DNA of 64,000 bases, from assembly GCA_005281725.1 (NCBI GenBank), contig SSBO01000012.1:9027099-9091098 (forward strand), given 5' to 3'. A program made the position numbers and the translations under genes. The notes under the pieces were generated by a model. The model saw nothing but the letters and a program-made list of their open reading frames with translations, did no database searches and was not told the DNA's origin. Below are positions 50,501 to 64,000 of this stretch, one piece after another; the stretch's first letter is position 1; each line of letters begins with the position of its first letter. The stretch comes from Wuchereria bancrofti. Taxonomy: Eukaryota > Nematoda > Chromadorea > Rhabditida > Onchocercidae.

Positions 50501-53500
50501 TGATGTTACAAATAAAATCACAAAAAATACCATTAAATTTTAAATTATTTTATGCTATTGTCAAATTGATTGTTTGAAGAATTCCCAAAAACAAAATCAA
50601 CAAATAAATAATTTGACAAAATTTACCATCAATAAATTCACCGCCTGATTGAAATTTCAGTCCTGTTGAAAAGTTATCATCGTTATCATCATCATTATTA
50701 TCATTACCAATGGATATGCCACTTTCAAGTCGCACCAAATCATTATTGTTATTTTGTTGAATTGATGTTTTATAATTTATTCTGCCAAATATTCTGCATA
50801 AATTTGATGTGAAATGCATTAGTCGAATAGCACTGATAATTGCTTTATATAAGAAATTGCCAAGATCTCGAAGTGTGATAAGCATTAGTGGTATACCAAT
50901 GATTGCATAAATTATTGTCATAAATCGACCAATTAATGTGTTACATGCTATGTCACCATAACCTGTTTGAAAAATGCTAAATTTATTTATAAATTTAAAC
51001 CAAAAATTATTCATTAAATTTAGTTTTTTTCATAAAAATGTATAGATTCAGAGGGAAAATATGGTTTCATCATATATTATTAGTAAAATTTAATGTAATA
51101 AAAATGATTGTTTTTAAAGTTTTTTTTCTTTGAAAAAAAGTTTCTTTAAAATGTTTGCATGAATTTAAAATATTTGTGTATTTTGCTATTGATTCTCTTA
51201 TAATCTTTCAAATATTTTTTGAAAAAGGCTGATCAAATGATAAATGAAAACATGGAATAGTTGCTGAAATACGATCATAACTTTTGCATTGTTGCAATTA
51301 TTTGTTACTTCAAAAAAAAATTATTACAAATTAATTAATCGCTTATATTCATTTATTATTAGTTTTTCCAATCAAATATTGCAAACTGTTTGAAATTTTT
51401 TATTTCTATAACACAAAAGAAATTCATTCATATTTTAATGTAAGTAAAACTTATAGTGTATTTACACTACTATTTGAAGAAAAGAGGAAGGAAAAAACAT
51501 TTAAAAATATGTTTATGATTGATTTTGAACAACTAATTAGGAGTAACTATATTTTTTTAAATAAAATTTAATTATGTATCCGATATGCTTATGCTTTAGT
51601 TTCTCACATATTAATGCGAAGCTTTATTATGAAGTGCTTTTTGAAGAATATTTGAGAAAAAGTGTTGAATGATTGTTTCAAATAATTGATGCGGTCGATA
51701 ATTGTTTATCAGCGGATGATTGTTTTTTGATCAGTTGTATCAAAACATTTATCAATGATTGATTGTTTCACTCACTTTCTATCCGTCATTGCGGGTAAGA
51801 AAAATGTCTAATTTGCCCGAGAACAATTTATATTTGCAACATGTTAAAGCATAGTATACAGAACTGAGATTAGAACTGTATTACTTTTCAGAAATAAATT
51901 TTTTTTGCCATTCTACCAGGAATGATTTTATCTTTGAATAAGAGCAAATAAAACATATTGAAAATTATAATTGCATGTTGGTAAATTTGAAAATTTTTCA
52001 TTTTTTATTTTTTTGAAATAAAATTTTTTGATAAATTAAAAGAAAATTACAATCCGTCAACTAACTTCTCATAGAATAAAAAAAAAAAGTAAAGTTAAAA
52101 CTAAAGTTTTCAGAATTTTACTTCTTCAGGAAAGTTGTTTCCTAACATAACAGACCAAATAATATATCGATTTGTTCTGATAAAAACAATATTGTTTACA
52201 ACAAAAAATTGTTGACATTACTGACTTTTTTCCGTTAAAAATAATTTCTAAATTCCGTAATTAATGCTGGTAATTAAATGTCTTATTTTTGATCTTTGAC
52301 TTCAGAATATATATTTCAACTAAAATTTTCAATTAAAAAGAAAAGAAAAAACATAATATGAGGGAAAATGCATTGTCACATAACCATTTGTTTGAATTAT
52401 TTAACTATTTACATTTAAAAAAAAATTTATATGCACGTGGAAAACTTTTGCAGTTAAATCAATTGAACTGATTGATTGATGTAATTACAAAATTAACTTT
52501 AAAAATAAACTATTTTTAAATCTTTTTTCCTTTGCATAAAATCTCATAACATAAAACTTTTTCACTGAAAATACCACTACAAATGTATGCTAAACACGTA
52601 AATGCATTAAAAGGAGAAGTGAACAATGCTAACATTTTCATATATTTATTTCTCTTTTGCTAATTTAAATTCCATGTTATCAAAAGTTGCAATAATGCAA
52701 GAAAATGAACGAAAAACTTTGCAAATACGACTTATGAATTTTGCTGACAAAAAATAACCATTATATCAGATAAAAATAATGTAATTACAAAGAATGCATT
52801 ATTATTATTATTCTGATTTATGAAAAAATTCAAATGAACTTTTTTCTTTTTCATTTCTACTTAGCTTACTGTAATTGAATAAATTTATTGCTAATTACTA
52901 ACTGCATGCTATAATATGCTCATTTGCTTAGCGTGCTGTAATTCATGTTTCGTTTGCAATTTTTTAGCAGGGAAAAAAAGAAAAATGAAAAAAGAAAAAG
53001 AAAACTAAAATTTATCTGCAACAATTGCAAACGTACGTCATATTCCATTTAATAAGTTTCGAATGTTATTTTCATATGTAAATCAATTATCAAACATTAC
53101 ATAAATGCATTATATAAGTTAATATCATTTCCTATGCATACCTTTTTTGGCATACAAATAAATTGTTTTTTTTAAAGAAAAAAGTTAGTAAAAAAATAAA
53201 TATTATTTATGCCTTTCAACATTATTTCATGAAAATATAAAATATTTTTTATTTTTGAATAATAATTATATCAAGAATGCTTATACAATATTTATATAGT
53301 TTGCACGATATTTTTACGTATTTGGCATACAGTATGTAAACATTTTAGCAAACTAATCAATTTATAATTGATATTATAAATTATATATGTTGAATTCTTG
53401 TAAATTATGTGAAAATTTATAAATTTATCTAATATCACTAGAAAAACAGAAATAAAAAAAACAGTTTTCTACTCTTAAATATTTCTATATTTTTAGCATT

Positions 53501-56500
53501 AAACAAATCCAACATCATATTAAATATTCCACTGTTTTGTTAGTTTTCATTTATAACAAAAAATTTGAAATTGAATTCGAAAAAAACATTTTTTTTTGTG
53601 GCTCATTGTTTTTCTAAAGTATATGCTTTAAATACATTAAATTACATAGCCTTATCATTAGCTAATTGTTAAATTATACTTTTTTTGGTAAAAGTAAACC
53701 ATAAAACTTATATTATTACTCATTTTTATTTCTTAGATTGTTTTTTTATTCTTTGTAATTTAATTCAAACTTTTATGATCTTTCTTTCCTTCTTTCGTCC
53801 AAAACAATATTGATAACAAGCTAAGAAATAATTAATTGCTGAAGTAAATGTGAAAAAGCATTATGAAATAATTTCTTTAAATTTTTTATTGAAAAAAAAA
53901 CAATTTGAATAGGTATGTAATTAAAATTGAATAAAGTACAAGTTTAAAATAAAACTATTGCATGTAGAGCAAATGATGAATAGACAATCAAAAAATTGCA
54001 CGCAAAATGTTAGTTATACGTTTTATTAAAAGTATCAATTAATAATAGAAAGATTATTTTGTTGACCTACTTCTTTTTTTCAGGTTTTGTTCGACATTTC
54101 ATTTTTCCATTAAATGATTTTTTTCAAATTCAATTTCAAATTTTCTGTTGTGAATGAAAACTAGCAAAACAATGAAATAGTTTATATAATGTTAAAGTTA
54201 TTTAATGCTAAAAATGTAGAAATGCATCGTTAAAATTCTCTTCATTTTTTAAATTTAATTGCATGATTGCACATTTAAAATTGCCTTGAAAAAGGGCAAA
54301 AAAAAGAAAAGAAAGGATAAAATTCAACTTTTCAGTTAATTCAATCCACATAATTAAAGCCTATTTCGATGGTCCACAAAAAAAGAAAAAAAAGAAAAAA
54401 ATGAGCATTTCAGGAAGCAAGAAGAAGTGATCTGGAAAATTTACTTATATAACTAATAGGCATTTTGCTGTTGGAAAGCATTAAAATGAAATAATTTGAT
54501 AAATGTCAACAAAAGTAAAATTCCTGCTTTTTTTCTGAAACCTAAAACAGCAGATTTTTTTCTTCTTTTTTTCAAGCTAGAAACTTGGTTTATTATAACT
54601 GGATTAATTTAAGAAATTGTTTCTTTTTTTACTATTGAAATAAATGAAACTAGCAGAAATATGAAATATTGCAAATTGATTAGCGAGAAAAACTATTCCT
54701 GATAAATAATAGTTGTTAATTAAATTAATTATTCGATCCAACGATTTAACTTTGCTATGTTCTTCTCTTGATATAAAAATGAAATGAATTTATCAGTAAT
54801 GCATAATTAAATTAGGAAAATAGATTATCAGAAAGTTGCGATATGTGATTGCCTTCTTCAATTACAAAATTTTTTTAAGTTTTAACTCATCATATGTAAT
54901 AAGACAAAAGTATTAAATATTGGTAAATAATAAATTTATTCAATATAGCATTATGGTCAGATATGTGTAATGTTTTTTTCTTTTCAAAAAAAAGACAAAA
55001 AGAAATTTAATAAATCGTTAATAAATGAAATCTTATAAAAGTTTAATATTTCAACAAATTAGGTAATTAGCAAAATTTCTTACTTACATATCATATAAAT
55101 TTTTTGTTTTGCTTTTTTTAAAATTTTTTTAGCATTTTTTCTTTTTTCTTGAAATATTTCTCTTGTGACAATTTCACTTTCCTTCTCTTCCTTTTTTCCT
55201 TTCTTGCATTACATCATCATGCATTGTTTCATTATTAAATTGAAGAAAAAAACAAAAAAGAAAAAGAAAAAGGCTATTTAAATAATATAAGAAAGTAATT
55301 ATTCTGACAACTTTATCACTACATTTCTCAAACACAATAAATTCATGAAACTTTCATTTCTGCTGACAAAAGAAAAAAAATTCTAATCTTTACACAAAAT
55401 TTATTACCAAACTACAACAAAAGCTGTTATTTATCTAATTAATCAATTAGTGATTGAATTCCCCTATGATCACACTTGAAATTTAATACTTCCTTATAAA
55501 CAAAAGAAGCAATTCTTAACGCCAGCTGTTTAATTTATTATTTTAATTCAAAACCATAACGCAGTTGTTAATAATTTATCACTTGGCACATACACACACA
55601 CTTTTTTTTAAATTTTATTATAAGTAAAAATGAAACGAATGATACTAAATGTGCAGTAAATTGTGATTTATCACAAAAAAACGAGGAAAGATTAGGTGTT
55701 TTCATTTGAAATCTAAAAACTCACAAAAAAAGTACAAATAGTTAAGTAAAAGAAGAAGATTGAAAGGGTAAAGGAAAATTATCATTTTTTAAAAATCGTT
55801 TCCAGACAGAATTATCACTTTCAACTGATTAAATGATAAAATTATCATTTCCAAAATATGCTTTTACTAAACAGTAATAGAAATTTACGAGTGAAAAGAG
55901 CTTATGCATATTATTTATGCAATAATAAGAGCTTTTGATTATGATTTAGGTCTACAAATAAATTTCGAAGTTCAAAAGGGAATTTCACCAACAAAAGTAT
56001 TTATGATACTAAAAAAAATAGATATCGATTATTATTATTATTACTATTACTATTATTATTATTATTGTCACTATTACCATTATTATTAATTACTTAATTA
56101 ATTATTATCAAATTTTTTTATTGCTTTTTTCCATTATCAAATGCCAACGAAGTTAACAAATAAATTCGATAAAATTAAACATTGCATTCAATATTCACAT
56201 TTTCCAACTATGACTTGTTATTAAGAATATCGTTCCGATATGAGTAATAGTATATAATGCAATATTCAACAATGTTATCTTCTTTAGTACTAATTAAATG
56301 AAACTAATTCATAGAATAACTGCATATTTATTCCAAAAAATAAGATTTTATGCAAAAGGCATATAAAGATAGTAATTAGCATGATTTGATATTTTTCAAA
56401 AACACTTTAAAATATTCGATCACTTACACAGGAATGAATTTATGCTTTGTATTTAATATTAGCAATGTGCGACTGATGCTGGATGAAAATATATTTAGAA

Positions 56501-59500
56501 GATTGCATATCTACCAAATTGTTTTTTTCTTTTTAATATTTTTCATTTTATAGCACTCTAATATATTGATACACGAATTATTTTTTTTGCATATAAATAA
56601 GTTATATTTCTTTTTGCAAAAATTATATATTATTGGTAATAATCGCTTTCACCAAATAAATTATGTGATAACAGTAATGATGATTAATGGACCTATCTCG
56701 ATCAGATAATTATATCTAAGTGATTTTTCTTACTAAAAAAAATAATTGAAACTTGAAGCATTGATGATTTTCCCAAAAAAAAAAAACCAAATTAACAATA
56801 ATATTAAAAAAAAAAAAACAAAGCAAAAAGGAAAATAACATTTTATTTGACATAAAAATTAAAGTTATCTTGCCAAATGTTTAAATCATTAACTATTTTC
56901 ATTAATTCTTCATTTAAAAAATTCAATTTTTTTTTAACATTAAATGTTAAATGAGTTTATATTTAAAAATTGATCTATTGAGGCAAAAAAAAGATTCTTA
57001 TTTTGGGAATAATCATTATCAGCAACAACACAATTTTTATTTTAACAGTAAATTTCCTAATTTATTGTTTCATAAATGTTACGAAAAGGCATTAAGTTTC
57101 CTAGAATTAACAAACATATATTTGAACATGTATGATATAATATACTGATATTTACAATGGTTGTATAAGCGAAACCTGAAGTGAAATTTGCACTTCAAAA
57201 GTAACTAACGCTAATTCATCAATCATTCATCATCCCTATTTCAACATTTCAAATCTTCTAAATAATTAAATTTTATTTTGTGTGTATTTGACCAACTTTT
57301 ATCAATAGTAATATAGCACAAAATTCAATTGTTTAATAAAAAAAACGAAAAAAAAGATATGATAATTTAAAATATGATAAAATATATTCGTAAGAAAATT
57401 TTTTGATATAAGATGTTTTATGATAAAACAAATGAATTTCCTTTTTCGTCTTTTATATATGTGTTTATGTGCTTTTTTTAAATATATATATGCCAATATT
57501 AATGAATAAATTCTTTGCTTACTTATCAGATAGCTAAGATATTTAATGATAACGATAAAATAAAATAAAATAAAGAAATCAATAATGGAAAAGAATGAGT
57601 TAAATAAGGATATTAGAATATTATAAAATACTTCCCAAATGTAATCATATTAACTTGGAAGCTGGAAAAATCTTTTTCGTTTTTTTTTGTTTATTTTTTA
57701 AGAAATAAAAAAATATATTTTTATCAGTAATATTTCACTTCATTTGCAAGTATATCAACACAGTGATGATTAATATGAAGGATCATTCTTGTTTTTTCTC
57801 TTTTACTTCGCCTCTGTCAGATATTTCTTCTTTCTCTCTTCTATTTCATATGTATAATAATAAACCTAATTTTGATAAACTAAATGAAATGAAAGAAAAG
57901 ATTATTTTCATTTCCCATAGAGAAAGAGAGGGAGAGAGAGAGGAGAGAGAAAAGAGAAAAGAAAAACTTATCTGTTTAAAATTTAGATAATTTTAGGATT
58001 AAATCTTAATATAATAATAAATAAATAATTATTATTATTAATAAAAATTGAATTAAATGAAATGAAAACTCTCTCTCTCTAATTCATTTATTCATTTCTT
58101 TCCTTCTTTTCTTTTCTTTTTGCTAAAATGATTTTGTTAACAATAAGCGTCAGCTGTATCTATGAAGTTTACAAAATGTATTGTACCATAAATCATTTTT
58201 CCAATGAAATTGTAAGCAAATAATGAAAAGTTTCTCACAACAGCTGACTTAAAAGAAATCATTGAAGCATATAATAATAACTGGACAATCTAAATTAATG
58301 AATTGGTATTTAAGAAAAGAAAAAGAAAGGAATCAAGAAGGCAAACTCTTATTCAATCTCATACAACACTATGAACCATGCAAATTTCATCACGAATGGA
58401 ATCATAAATTAAGCATCCTTTATTTTTGCATATAAATATATTTCAACAAGAAAAAAAAGAAAGAAGTTAAATTTTTAGGTTACATTATTTATTTCATTGC
58501 ATTATTAAAAAGTTTTTAAGAATTATTATAATTTAACAAGGATTGTTCCTACTTTTTGCTCATAAATTATACTTTCTTTCCTTTTCAATTTGTGAGACTA
58601 TTGCAAGAAATAATTTTTCATAAATATGGAACAAAGAAAATTGAAAAGTATTTGTTGAAATTTATGAAGTATTCTGAATTTTGTACAATCAATTTTTCAT
58701 CATTTTTGCAGAATTTTAGCAAGCTTAAGAGAACAAACATAATGCTTCCACTAATCTTCTCATTCAAACACAGCACACACTAGACAGGAATTATTAATTT
58801 TGTAAACTTTATTAGCATTTCTTTGATACTAATTCCAAAATAAAATTGATGGTGATATGATATTTGTTAAAATTTCAATGGTTTTACTACTCAACATTTT
58901 GTTGGATTTGAGAAAGTAAGAGACAGAAATTAATTATCAAATTTAATTAATTAAAATATTTAAATCATTTGTAACGAAAAAACTTTTAATAAAACTCTGT
59001 GCACATTCAAAATGTAACAAGCAATCTTTTACTTTGATTTTATTCAAAAAAACATTTATTTTAATTTCAATAAGTTTTAAAAAGTTTGAACAAATTTTCA
59101 ATTAATTAATTAAGACAACGAAAAGGTAAACAAACCGATTGTTGTAAGAACTGTGCCAGAATAATATAAAGCAGTTATAAGTGACCATTCTGACCGATTA
59201 TTAAACGAAACTCCAATTTGCTGATGTAAATAATCAATGGCTTCTTTTAATAATAAATGCTTTCGTTGTTGTGATGCTTTAGTACTGTATATTTCATCAA
59301 GTTGTTCCAAAAATAATTCTCTTTGATGAATGTAAAATTTATATTCATTCAATTTCCGAGTTTGATCTGATGCACCCTCAAGCCAAAGGAATAATAATGC
59401 TCCAAGGAACATATAAAACATCATAAATGCCAATGAGAATAAATAATGGAGATGAAGAAATTTGTACCATTGTTTGATCCGTTTTAACCATATATTTGAT

Positions 59501-59772
59501 ATAGGTGTTATTGTTTTATTAGCATTATTTATTATCTTATTAGAAGATGAAATCGATGTTTCTCTGATAACTGACATTGATGGCATATTTGAGTTTTGTT
59601 GCTTGCCACTTTGCTTACGATCATCACAGCTTTGACGAGATGAAACAGAGTAGGATCTAAGAATAGCCTCTGAACGTGATGAAGTAACTGCTGATCGACT
59701 ATCCACATTAGGATTGATACATGCAAATGATGATGATGCTAAGTTACAGTTACTCGTTAGCAAAATCGACAT
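47561..59772 (-). CDS. TWK/K2P two-pore potassium channel
   Basis: Ten exons: 59136-59772, 50627-50962, 50208-50394, 49961-50005, 49654-49799, 49341-49425, 48792-49061, 48477-48666, 48023-48181 and 47561-47887. They join in phase to 793 residues. A Ser-rich cytosolic N-terminus (about 105 residues) leads to TM1 (108-131) and an extracellular loop with heptad-like charge. The first pore is SGTVLTTIGYGD (filter 213-216), followed by TM2 (FMTIIYAIIGIPLMLITL). A loop with runs of Asn and Asp precedes TM3 (IPVLLAIGITFSWIFL). The second pore is SLSTIGLGD (387-395), followed by TM4 (DLMIMCFIFVIIGLAMV). This is the K2P plan that sets leak K+ current. The first intron (about 8.2 kb) interrupts the first filter Gly codon after its first base, an intron position shared widely in K2P genes. 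The 390-residue C-terminal tail carries several QT motifs and an acidic-then-basic end. The closest TWK subtype is not assigned. Confidence 0.93.
50963..59135. other. 8.2-kb first intron of the K2P channel gene
   Basis: Strongly AT-rich, with long poly-A/poly-T runs, an (ATT)n tract at about 56028-56090, (GA)n at about 57920-57950 and a short CT run near 58071. No nested gene on either strand could be supported. It is bounded by GTTTGT at 59134-59135 (read on the minus strand) and AAACAG at 50963-50968. Confidence 0.8.
56028..56090. repeat. (ATT)n-type microsatellite
   Basis: Imperfect ATT/ACT trinucleotide run within the K2P intron. The tyrosine-rich open frame across it is an artefact. Confidence 0.8.
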
Positions 59773-62423
59773 GATGTATTGTACATCTTATATGCGACAC
59801 TTTTTATAGGAAGATGGTTGCTGTTATGAGATAAAAGAAAATCGGTAAATATTAATAGAATCAGAATGAAAACTGAGATGTCATTTAGCGCGTAAGAATG
59901 AGGTAATTCAGGTAGATTCGAAAAATACGGATCAAATGATACAATGGATGATGAATGGCAAATGTTTGTTTGGGAGGAAGGAACAGAAAAAAGCAAAGAG
60001 GAAGACAACGTAAACTGGTAAGAACAAATGGTCGATGTAAGTCATCGACAAGAACACTTTGTTGATATTACCAAAGCTTTGGATCACACTCAAAAGTGTA
60101 TCCTTGTTATGTCTGTGTAGTGAAAAAGCACTTATTTGCACCTTTATTCTTCAAAAATCTTGCAAAGCAAAACTGAGTCAGTAATGATATATCGTAAGAT
60201 TATCACCATAAAAAAACTCCTTTTATCCAAAGATAAATCAATCAAATTCTGGAACAATGACCAGTAAAACAAAGAGACACAAGAATCACAGACTTTCCGT
60301 CTCATTTCAATCGATTCTCGATGTAATCAGATGAAGGCCAATCGTGTGTTCGTCCTAAAGTATGCTTCATTTGTTTACTAGCATAAACATCTAATACGAA
60401 AGTCTCAGCTTTTCCGAAACTTTCAAAATAATAAGAAGAGCTAAGCTGACGTGATAAAAAATAGCTCACCTGACTCCAGAGATTTAACCAATGACCAGAA
60501 GCAAAAGATCAAGACATCAGTTAAATATTGTCTAATCACCAAAGTAAATTACCTTTAGTCCCGTAACAATAAATATGAGACTTTCAATTACTGCTAATTG
60601 ATACAAAACGATCTTTAGATACTAAACTGTACTCCTGGAACTTTCAAATCATTTACTTCTCAGGACACTGAAGTCAACTGATATTCAGCTCACTCACATG
60701 ACTGTGCTCAGTGTTTATATGAATGCTTCCACGTAGAGGCGTAGAATGAATTCTACCCTCTACCCCCTCTAATCAAGTTCAACCAAATTATTTGGAAATT
60801 TTCAAAAATAAATCCCACAATAAGCCGAATTTACGGAACCACTACTAATCATCACGCACCATGAAAAATGGGAAGAGGTAAAATTTCATAATAGACCACG
60901 GTTGAAGGTTAAAAATTCTTATTACCGGAACCTAATAAAAAGCTAGTCAGCCATAAAAATGAAAAGTAAAAAAACAAGTCCCAAGTGGTTAACATTATAT
61001 ACAAATAACCAAAAATGTCAGAACTACAAATTTTCTTTTTTCCAAATTCCCCTTCCTTCTTTCCATAGCATTTAATTTCCTGTAAAAGTAGAAAAAGCTA
61101 TTGCTAACTGGAGCTCAATAATAGTACTAAAACATATAAACGTTAGTTGTGAGACTTGAAAAATGCAATAGAAAGCGATCAAAATACGATACAAGAGATA
61201 GCTTTTATTAATAACAATGTTCTTCACATTTTTATTTTTTTCTTTATTTCCCTTTCTTCCTTTGTAGCACGTGACTTCCCGTTTGTTAGAAAAACCCTTG
61301 CTGACGTTTTATATCACCAGAGCTACTTGCATATAAAATGTAAAATTTCTTTAAAGATCAACTGATACCAACTTTCAAGTGATAAAGAAAAATGGAATAT
61401 TTAAAAAAGAGTTAGAAATTCAATTCAAAATATGGTTTAATAATTACGTCTAATTCTTCTTCCTTCTCCTTCTCTTTCCTTCTCCATTAATTGAAAATTT
61501 CAGTCTGTAGAGCTGAAGCGGAGAAAAAGTAAATAATAAAATTTAATCTCCTGTACACTTTGTATAGCAAAATTTTTTCCCAATAAAAAGAAAACAGTAG
61601 TGAAGAGATGCTAAATAATAAATATACTTTAGGTGTTATACTTGATCTTCAAAAAATGTTTCATTTTGGAACAAGTATGTTTAGTTATCACCACTATGCA
61701 GTAATTTGTAAGAAAATGAAGCTTTATAAAAATCAATTTCTGTACGATAGAAATTGCTATATTATCATTTGGATAACTTGTTTATTCATCCATACAGATT
61801 TTCGTCTCAAAATGACAAGAGAAACTGAAGCAAGAATATAAAATCAAAATTTCCCATTATATGAAATGAAAGTCACTCAACCTTCCAAAAAATGTTAAAC
61901 ACAAAATTGATAAGCAAAGTTACTACATACAATTTTCTGTTTGCAGTGAGTATCGTAAAACTGTCTTAATAAAAATCTAGCTATTATCTAACTCTTCAAC
62001 AAGAGCAAACGAGTCGGTATATTAGTAAAAATCAGTACTGATCTTAATCAAAATGTATGGCAGCAGTTAAAGCAGACGAATTACACTATTAGATAAATAA
62101 CTAAATAATCTACGTATGCAAAGAAAGAAAAGAAAATGGAATATTCTATTTAGAATTTGAAGTTTATAATCTGTTAACTTGGAGATTTATTCTCAATAAG
62201 GTAAATAAAATATTCGGCAAAAATTACAATTCGCTTCCAAGTACTGAACTAAATCTGTACAATATGTTCTCATCAAAAGTCCCCAATAAAATCACTCAGT
62301 AATAATGCAATCAAATGAAATATATGATATCACTTAGCAGGACAGAAACTTCCCCAAAATAATCGAAAAAACTTAACATCAAAGACAAAACAAAAAGAAA
62401 TAGGTGAAACCAGGACATGGATT
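59773..62423. other. Intergenic region upstream of the K2P gene
   Basis: About 2.6 kb containing the K2P promoter side and the 3' flank of the M16 peptidase gene, both on the minus strand. It is less AT-rich than the K2P intron. No coding, RNA or repeat feature could be supported; open frames just upstream of the K2P ATG look like leader or promoter sequence. Confidence 0.4.
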
Positions 62424-63147
62424 TCAGGGATTAAATATTGAGCAGCAAATGATGAACAGACAAACACATTTCACGCGATAGCTGTTGTAGGATGAATTGC
62501 CGACAACTGAGATACGGAAAATTAATAAGAAATTTGTTCTGTCAATTATTTTTAGAAGCCTTTATAAAAATCTTGGCGTGATTTTATGTTGAGATTAACA
62601 TCTATAGCACTTACCAACGACAGTAAAAGCAATTGGTTTATTTCGGAAAACGCGCGACGACACTTCCTTCACTGCTTTTGCTGTGACTGCCTAGGAATTA
62701 AAACTTTCAAAACTTCGATCATACAAAAAAAAATCAGAAAATTTGCAATTGTTTTACTCAGATAATAATTTGATAAAAATAATGGTAATAAATAGACGAG
62801 AAATGATGGAGCTAGAAGCTCTGAAAAAGTGCTAAGCAGCGTGAAGATGAAAAATAGATCAAAGCTCGAATTCAGTGACTAAATAAGTTTCATCGGATAA
62901 CATGATTAATAAAAAGATAAGCATTCTTGAAATTCGTCCCTAATTACAATTAAAGAAATAAAAATTGCGCTGAGAATATCACAGCAAAAAGTAAACAGCA
63001 CAAAACTGAAGTTACTGAAAAACATAAACCGATTAAAATGATAGTTTCAATTACGTTCGTAAAACCTCAAAACATAAAAGACTGCTTACATTGATTCGTA
63101 CTTCCAATTCGTGCATAGGTATTCGTCTTCCATAACATAACAATTGC
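62424..63147 (-). CDS. M16 peptidase, mitochondrial processing peptidase beta/complex III core type (3' exons, partial)
   Basis: Two exons are convincing. Exon 63090-63147 reads QLLCYGRRIPMHELEVRIN after a split codon and ends at GTAAGC. Exon 62615-62690 continues AVTAKAVKEVSSRVF then RNKPIAFTVV. Together they match the C-terminal part of MPP-beta and cytochrome bc1 core proteins (pattern GRQ-L-YGRR-P--E---RI--V--------V------P-A---G). These proteins cleave presequences or scaffold complex III in the mitochondrial matrix. A possible last exon, 62424-62506, joins in phase as VGNSSYNSYRVK and ends at TGA, but its Cys-rich end does not fit the family well. Earlier exons, with the zinc-binding HxxEH domain, must lie beyond the right edge. 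The intron before 63147 spans at least the last 850 bases. Confidence 0.62.
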
Positions 63148-64000
63148 CTGTAAACAATGTTAATAGTATAATAGAAAAGATAAAAAACCTTTTAGTAGAA
63201 AAGATAAAGCAAAAAAAAAAAAATGCTTAACTGGAACCCATATCATTCAATTACCAATTTCTTCCTTCTCACTGCAAAAACTCAAACTATGAGTAATAAC
63301 TTCACTTCACAACATAAGATGATGAAAATAATCATAAACGTTTTAATCATATAATTATGATCATTACCAAGAACAATACTACTGCACATAAATTGTACAG
63401 TCAACTCTTTGCCTTAATTAACAAGATGCTAACTTATTTCTCGGGAAACTACTTGGGAATATTAACACCTGGAAAACAAACTGACCAAGTTAAGCTGGAA
63501 GAAATACTTCAAATATTTGAGGAAAATTTGAAATGCTGGGAAGGGAAATGTGCCACTGAAGGATTTACACCCGAAATTTCGTAACAAAAAAGAGATAAAA
63601 ACAATTTTGTCCGACAAAACTTAACTTGATAGAATTTTATTCAAATTGACAGAAAAGTTAGGGAAATTCTCTGATTTTATCAATAATTTTATCCAGAATT
63701 AATATGGAATCAATTAAGCAGAATCGCACTGTTATCTCATTCTTGGTGTTCTCATGGCAAAACTCGGCTTTTAAAGCTGTGCATAACTTTTTCAGAATTT
63801 TTTGGTTCCAAGATAAGAAAATTTCAGTTTATCACCAAATAGCTGATGCTGGGAAGGAGAATTCGAAGACAAAAAATCTGGAGTTAAAAGCAAATAAATG
63901 TAAAATGGACGTGACAACTACTATTAATGTATCCTTAAAGGAATGCTACTTTGCAATATGTTATAAAAAACTAACTCCATTCCTTTGAGGAGGAACGACT
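63148..64000. other. Right edge, probably intron of the M16 peptidase gene
   Basis: No minus-strand exon of the peptidase could be identified here. Two plus-strand open frames (63357-63584 and 63704-63988) have no recognisable domain; they lack linking splice evidence and are not called as genes. Confidence 0.35.

Noticed and set aside
59757..60141. Minus-strand open frames upstream of the K2P ATG, considered as an N-terminal extension
   Set aside because: They are in other frames, lack matching donors, and resemble leader or promoter sequence.
63357..63988. Two plus-strand open frames near the right edge, considered as a gene nested in the peptidase intron
   Set aside because: No recognisable domain, and no splice sites linking them in frame could be supported.
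1..64000. CRISPR arrays, tRNA or rRNA genes, transposase genes
   Set aside because: None was seen by eye. No direct-repeat/spacer pattern, no tRNA B-box with a foldable arm set, and no transposase or reverse transcriptase motif was found.

Overview
The window looks like genomic DNA from a nematode, most likely a clade III spirurid or filarial worm. Genes have many short exons with GT-AG introns. Noncoding DNA is very AT-rich and full of poly-A/poly-T, (CA)n and (ATT)n tracts. Splice-acceptor-like sites (pyrimidine-rich, ending in AG) lie just upstream of nearly every start codon, as expected for spliced-leader trans-splicing. The gene families fit an animal: KDM5, LSm7, PEBP, ELO elongases, TRABD, mitoferrin, dystroglycan, a two-pore K+ channel and a mitochondrial M16 peptidase. 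The exact species cannot be read from the sequence.

Left part (1-16 kb): the first two recognisable coding exons of a KDM5/RBR-2 histone demethylase (-) run off the left edge. LSm7 (+) follows, then a PEBP-family gene (-). Next is a (CA)n tract and a 1.44-kb direct duplication hinged on a single N, probably an assembly artefact. Then come a small secreted cysteine-rich gene (+) whose model is only partly resolved, and the first of two ELO fatty-acid elongases (-).

Middle (16-39 kb): 4.5 kb without a recognised gene, the second ELO elongase (-), TRABD-like TraB protein (-), mitoferrin (-) in tandem upstream of TRABD, then dystroglycan (+) divergent from mitoferrin, and a small secreted helical protein of unknown family (-). 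Elongases would act in the ER on very-long-chain acyl-CoA. Mitoferrin imports iron into mitochondria and TRABD-like proteins are linked to membranes. Dystroglycan joins the matrix to the cytoskeleton.

Right part (39-64 kb): 8.8 kb with no gene seen and a 155-bp duplication around a second single N. A TWK/K2P potassium channel (-) follows, whose first intron is about 8.2 kb and splits the pore glycine codon. The last segment holds the 3' exons of an M16 peptidase of the mitochondrial processing peptidase beta/complex III core type (-), continuing past the right edge.

Most gene models were built by joining exons by eye. Reading phase is preserved at every junction in nine complete models (LSm7, PEBP, two ELOs, TRABD, mitoferrin, dystroglycan, the helical protein and K2P), and each ends in a proper stop. 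The exceptions are stated in their entries.
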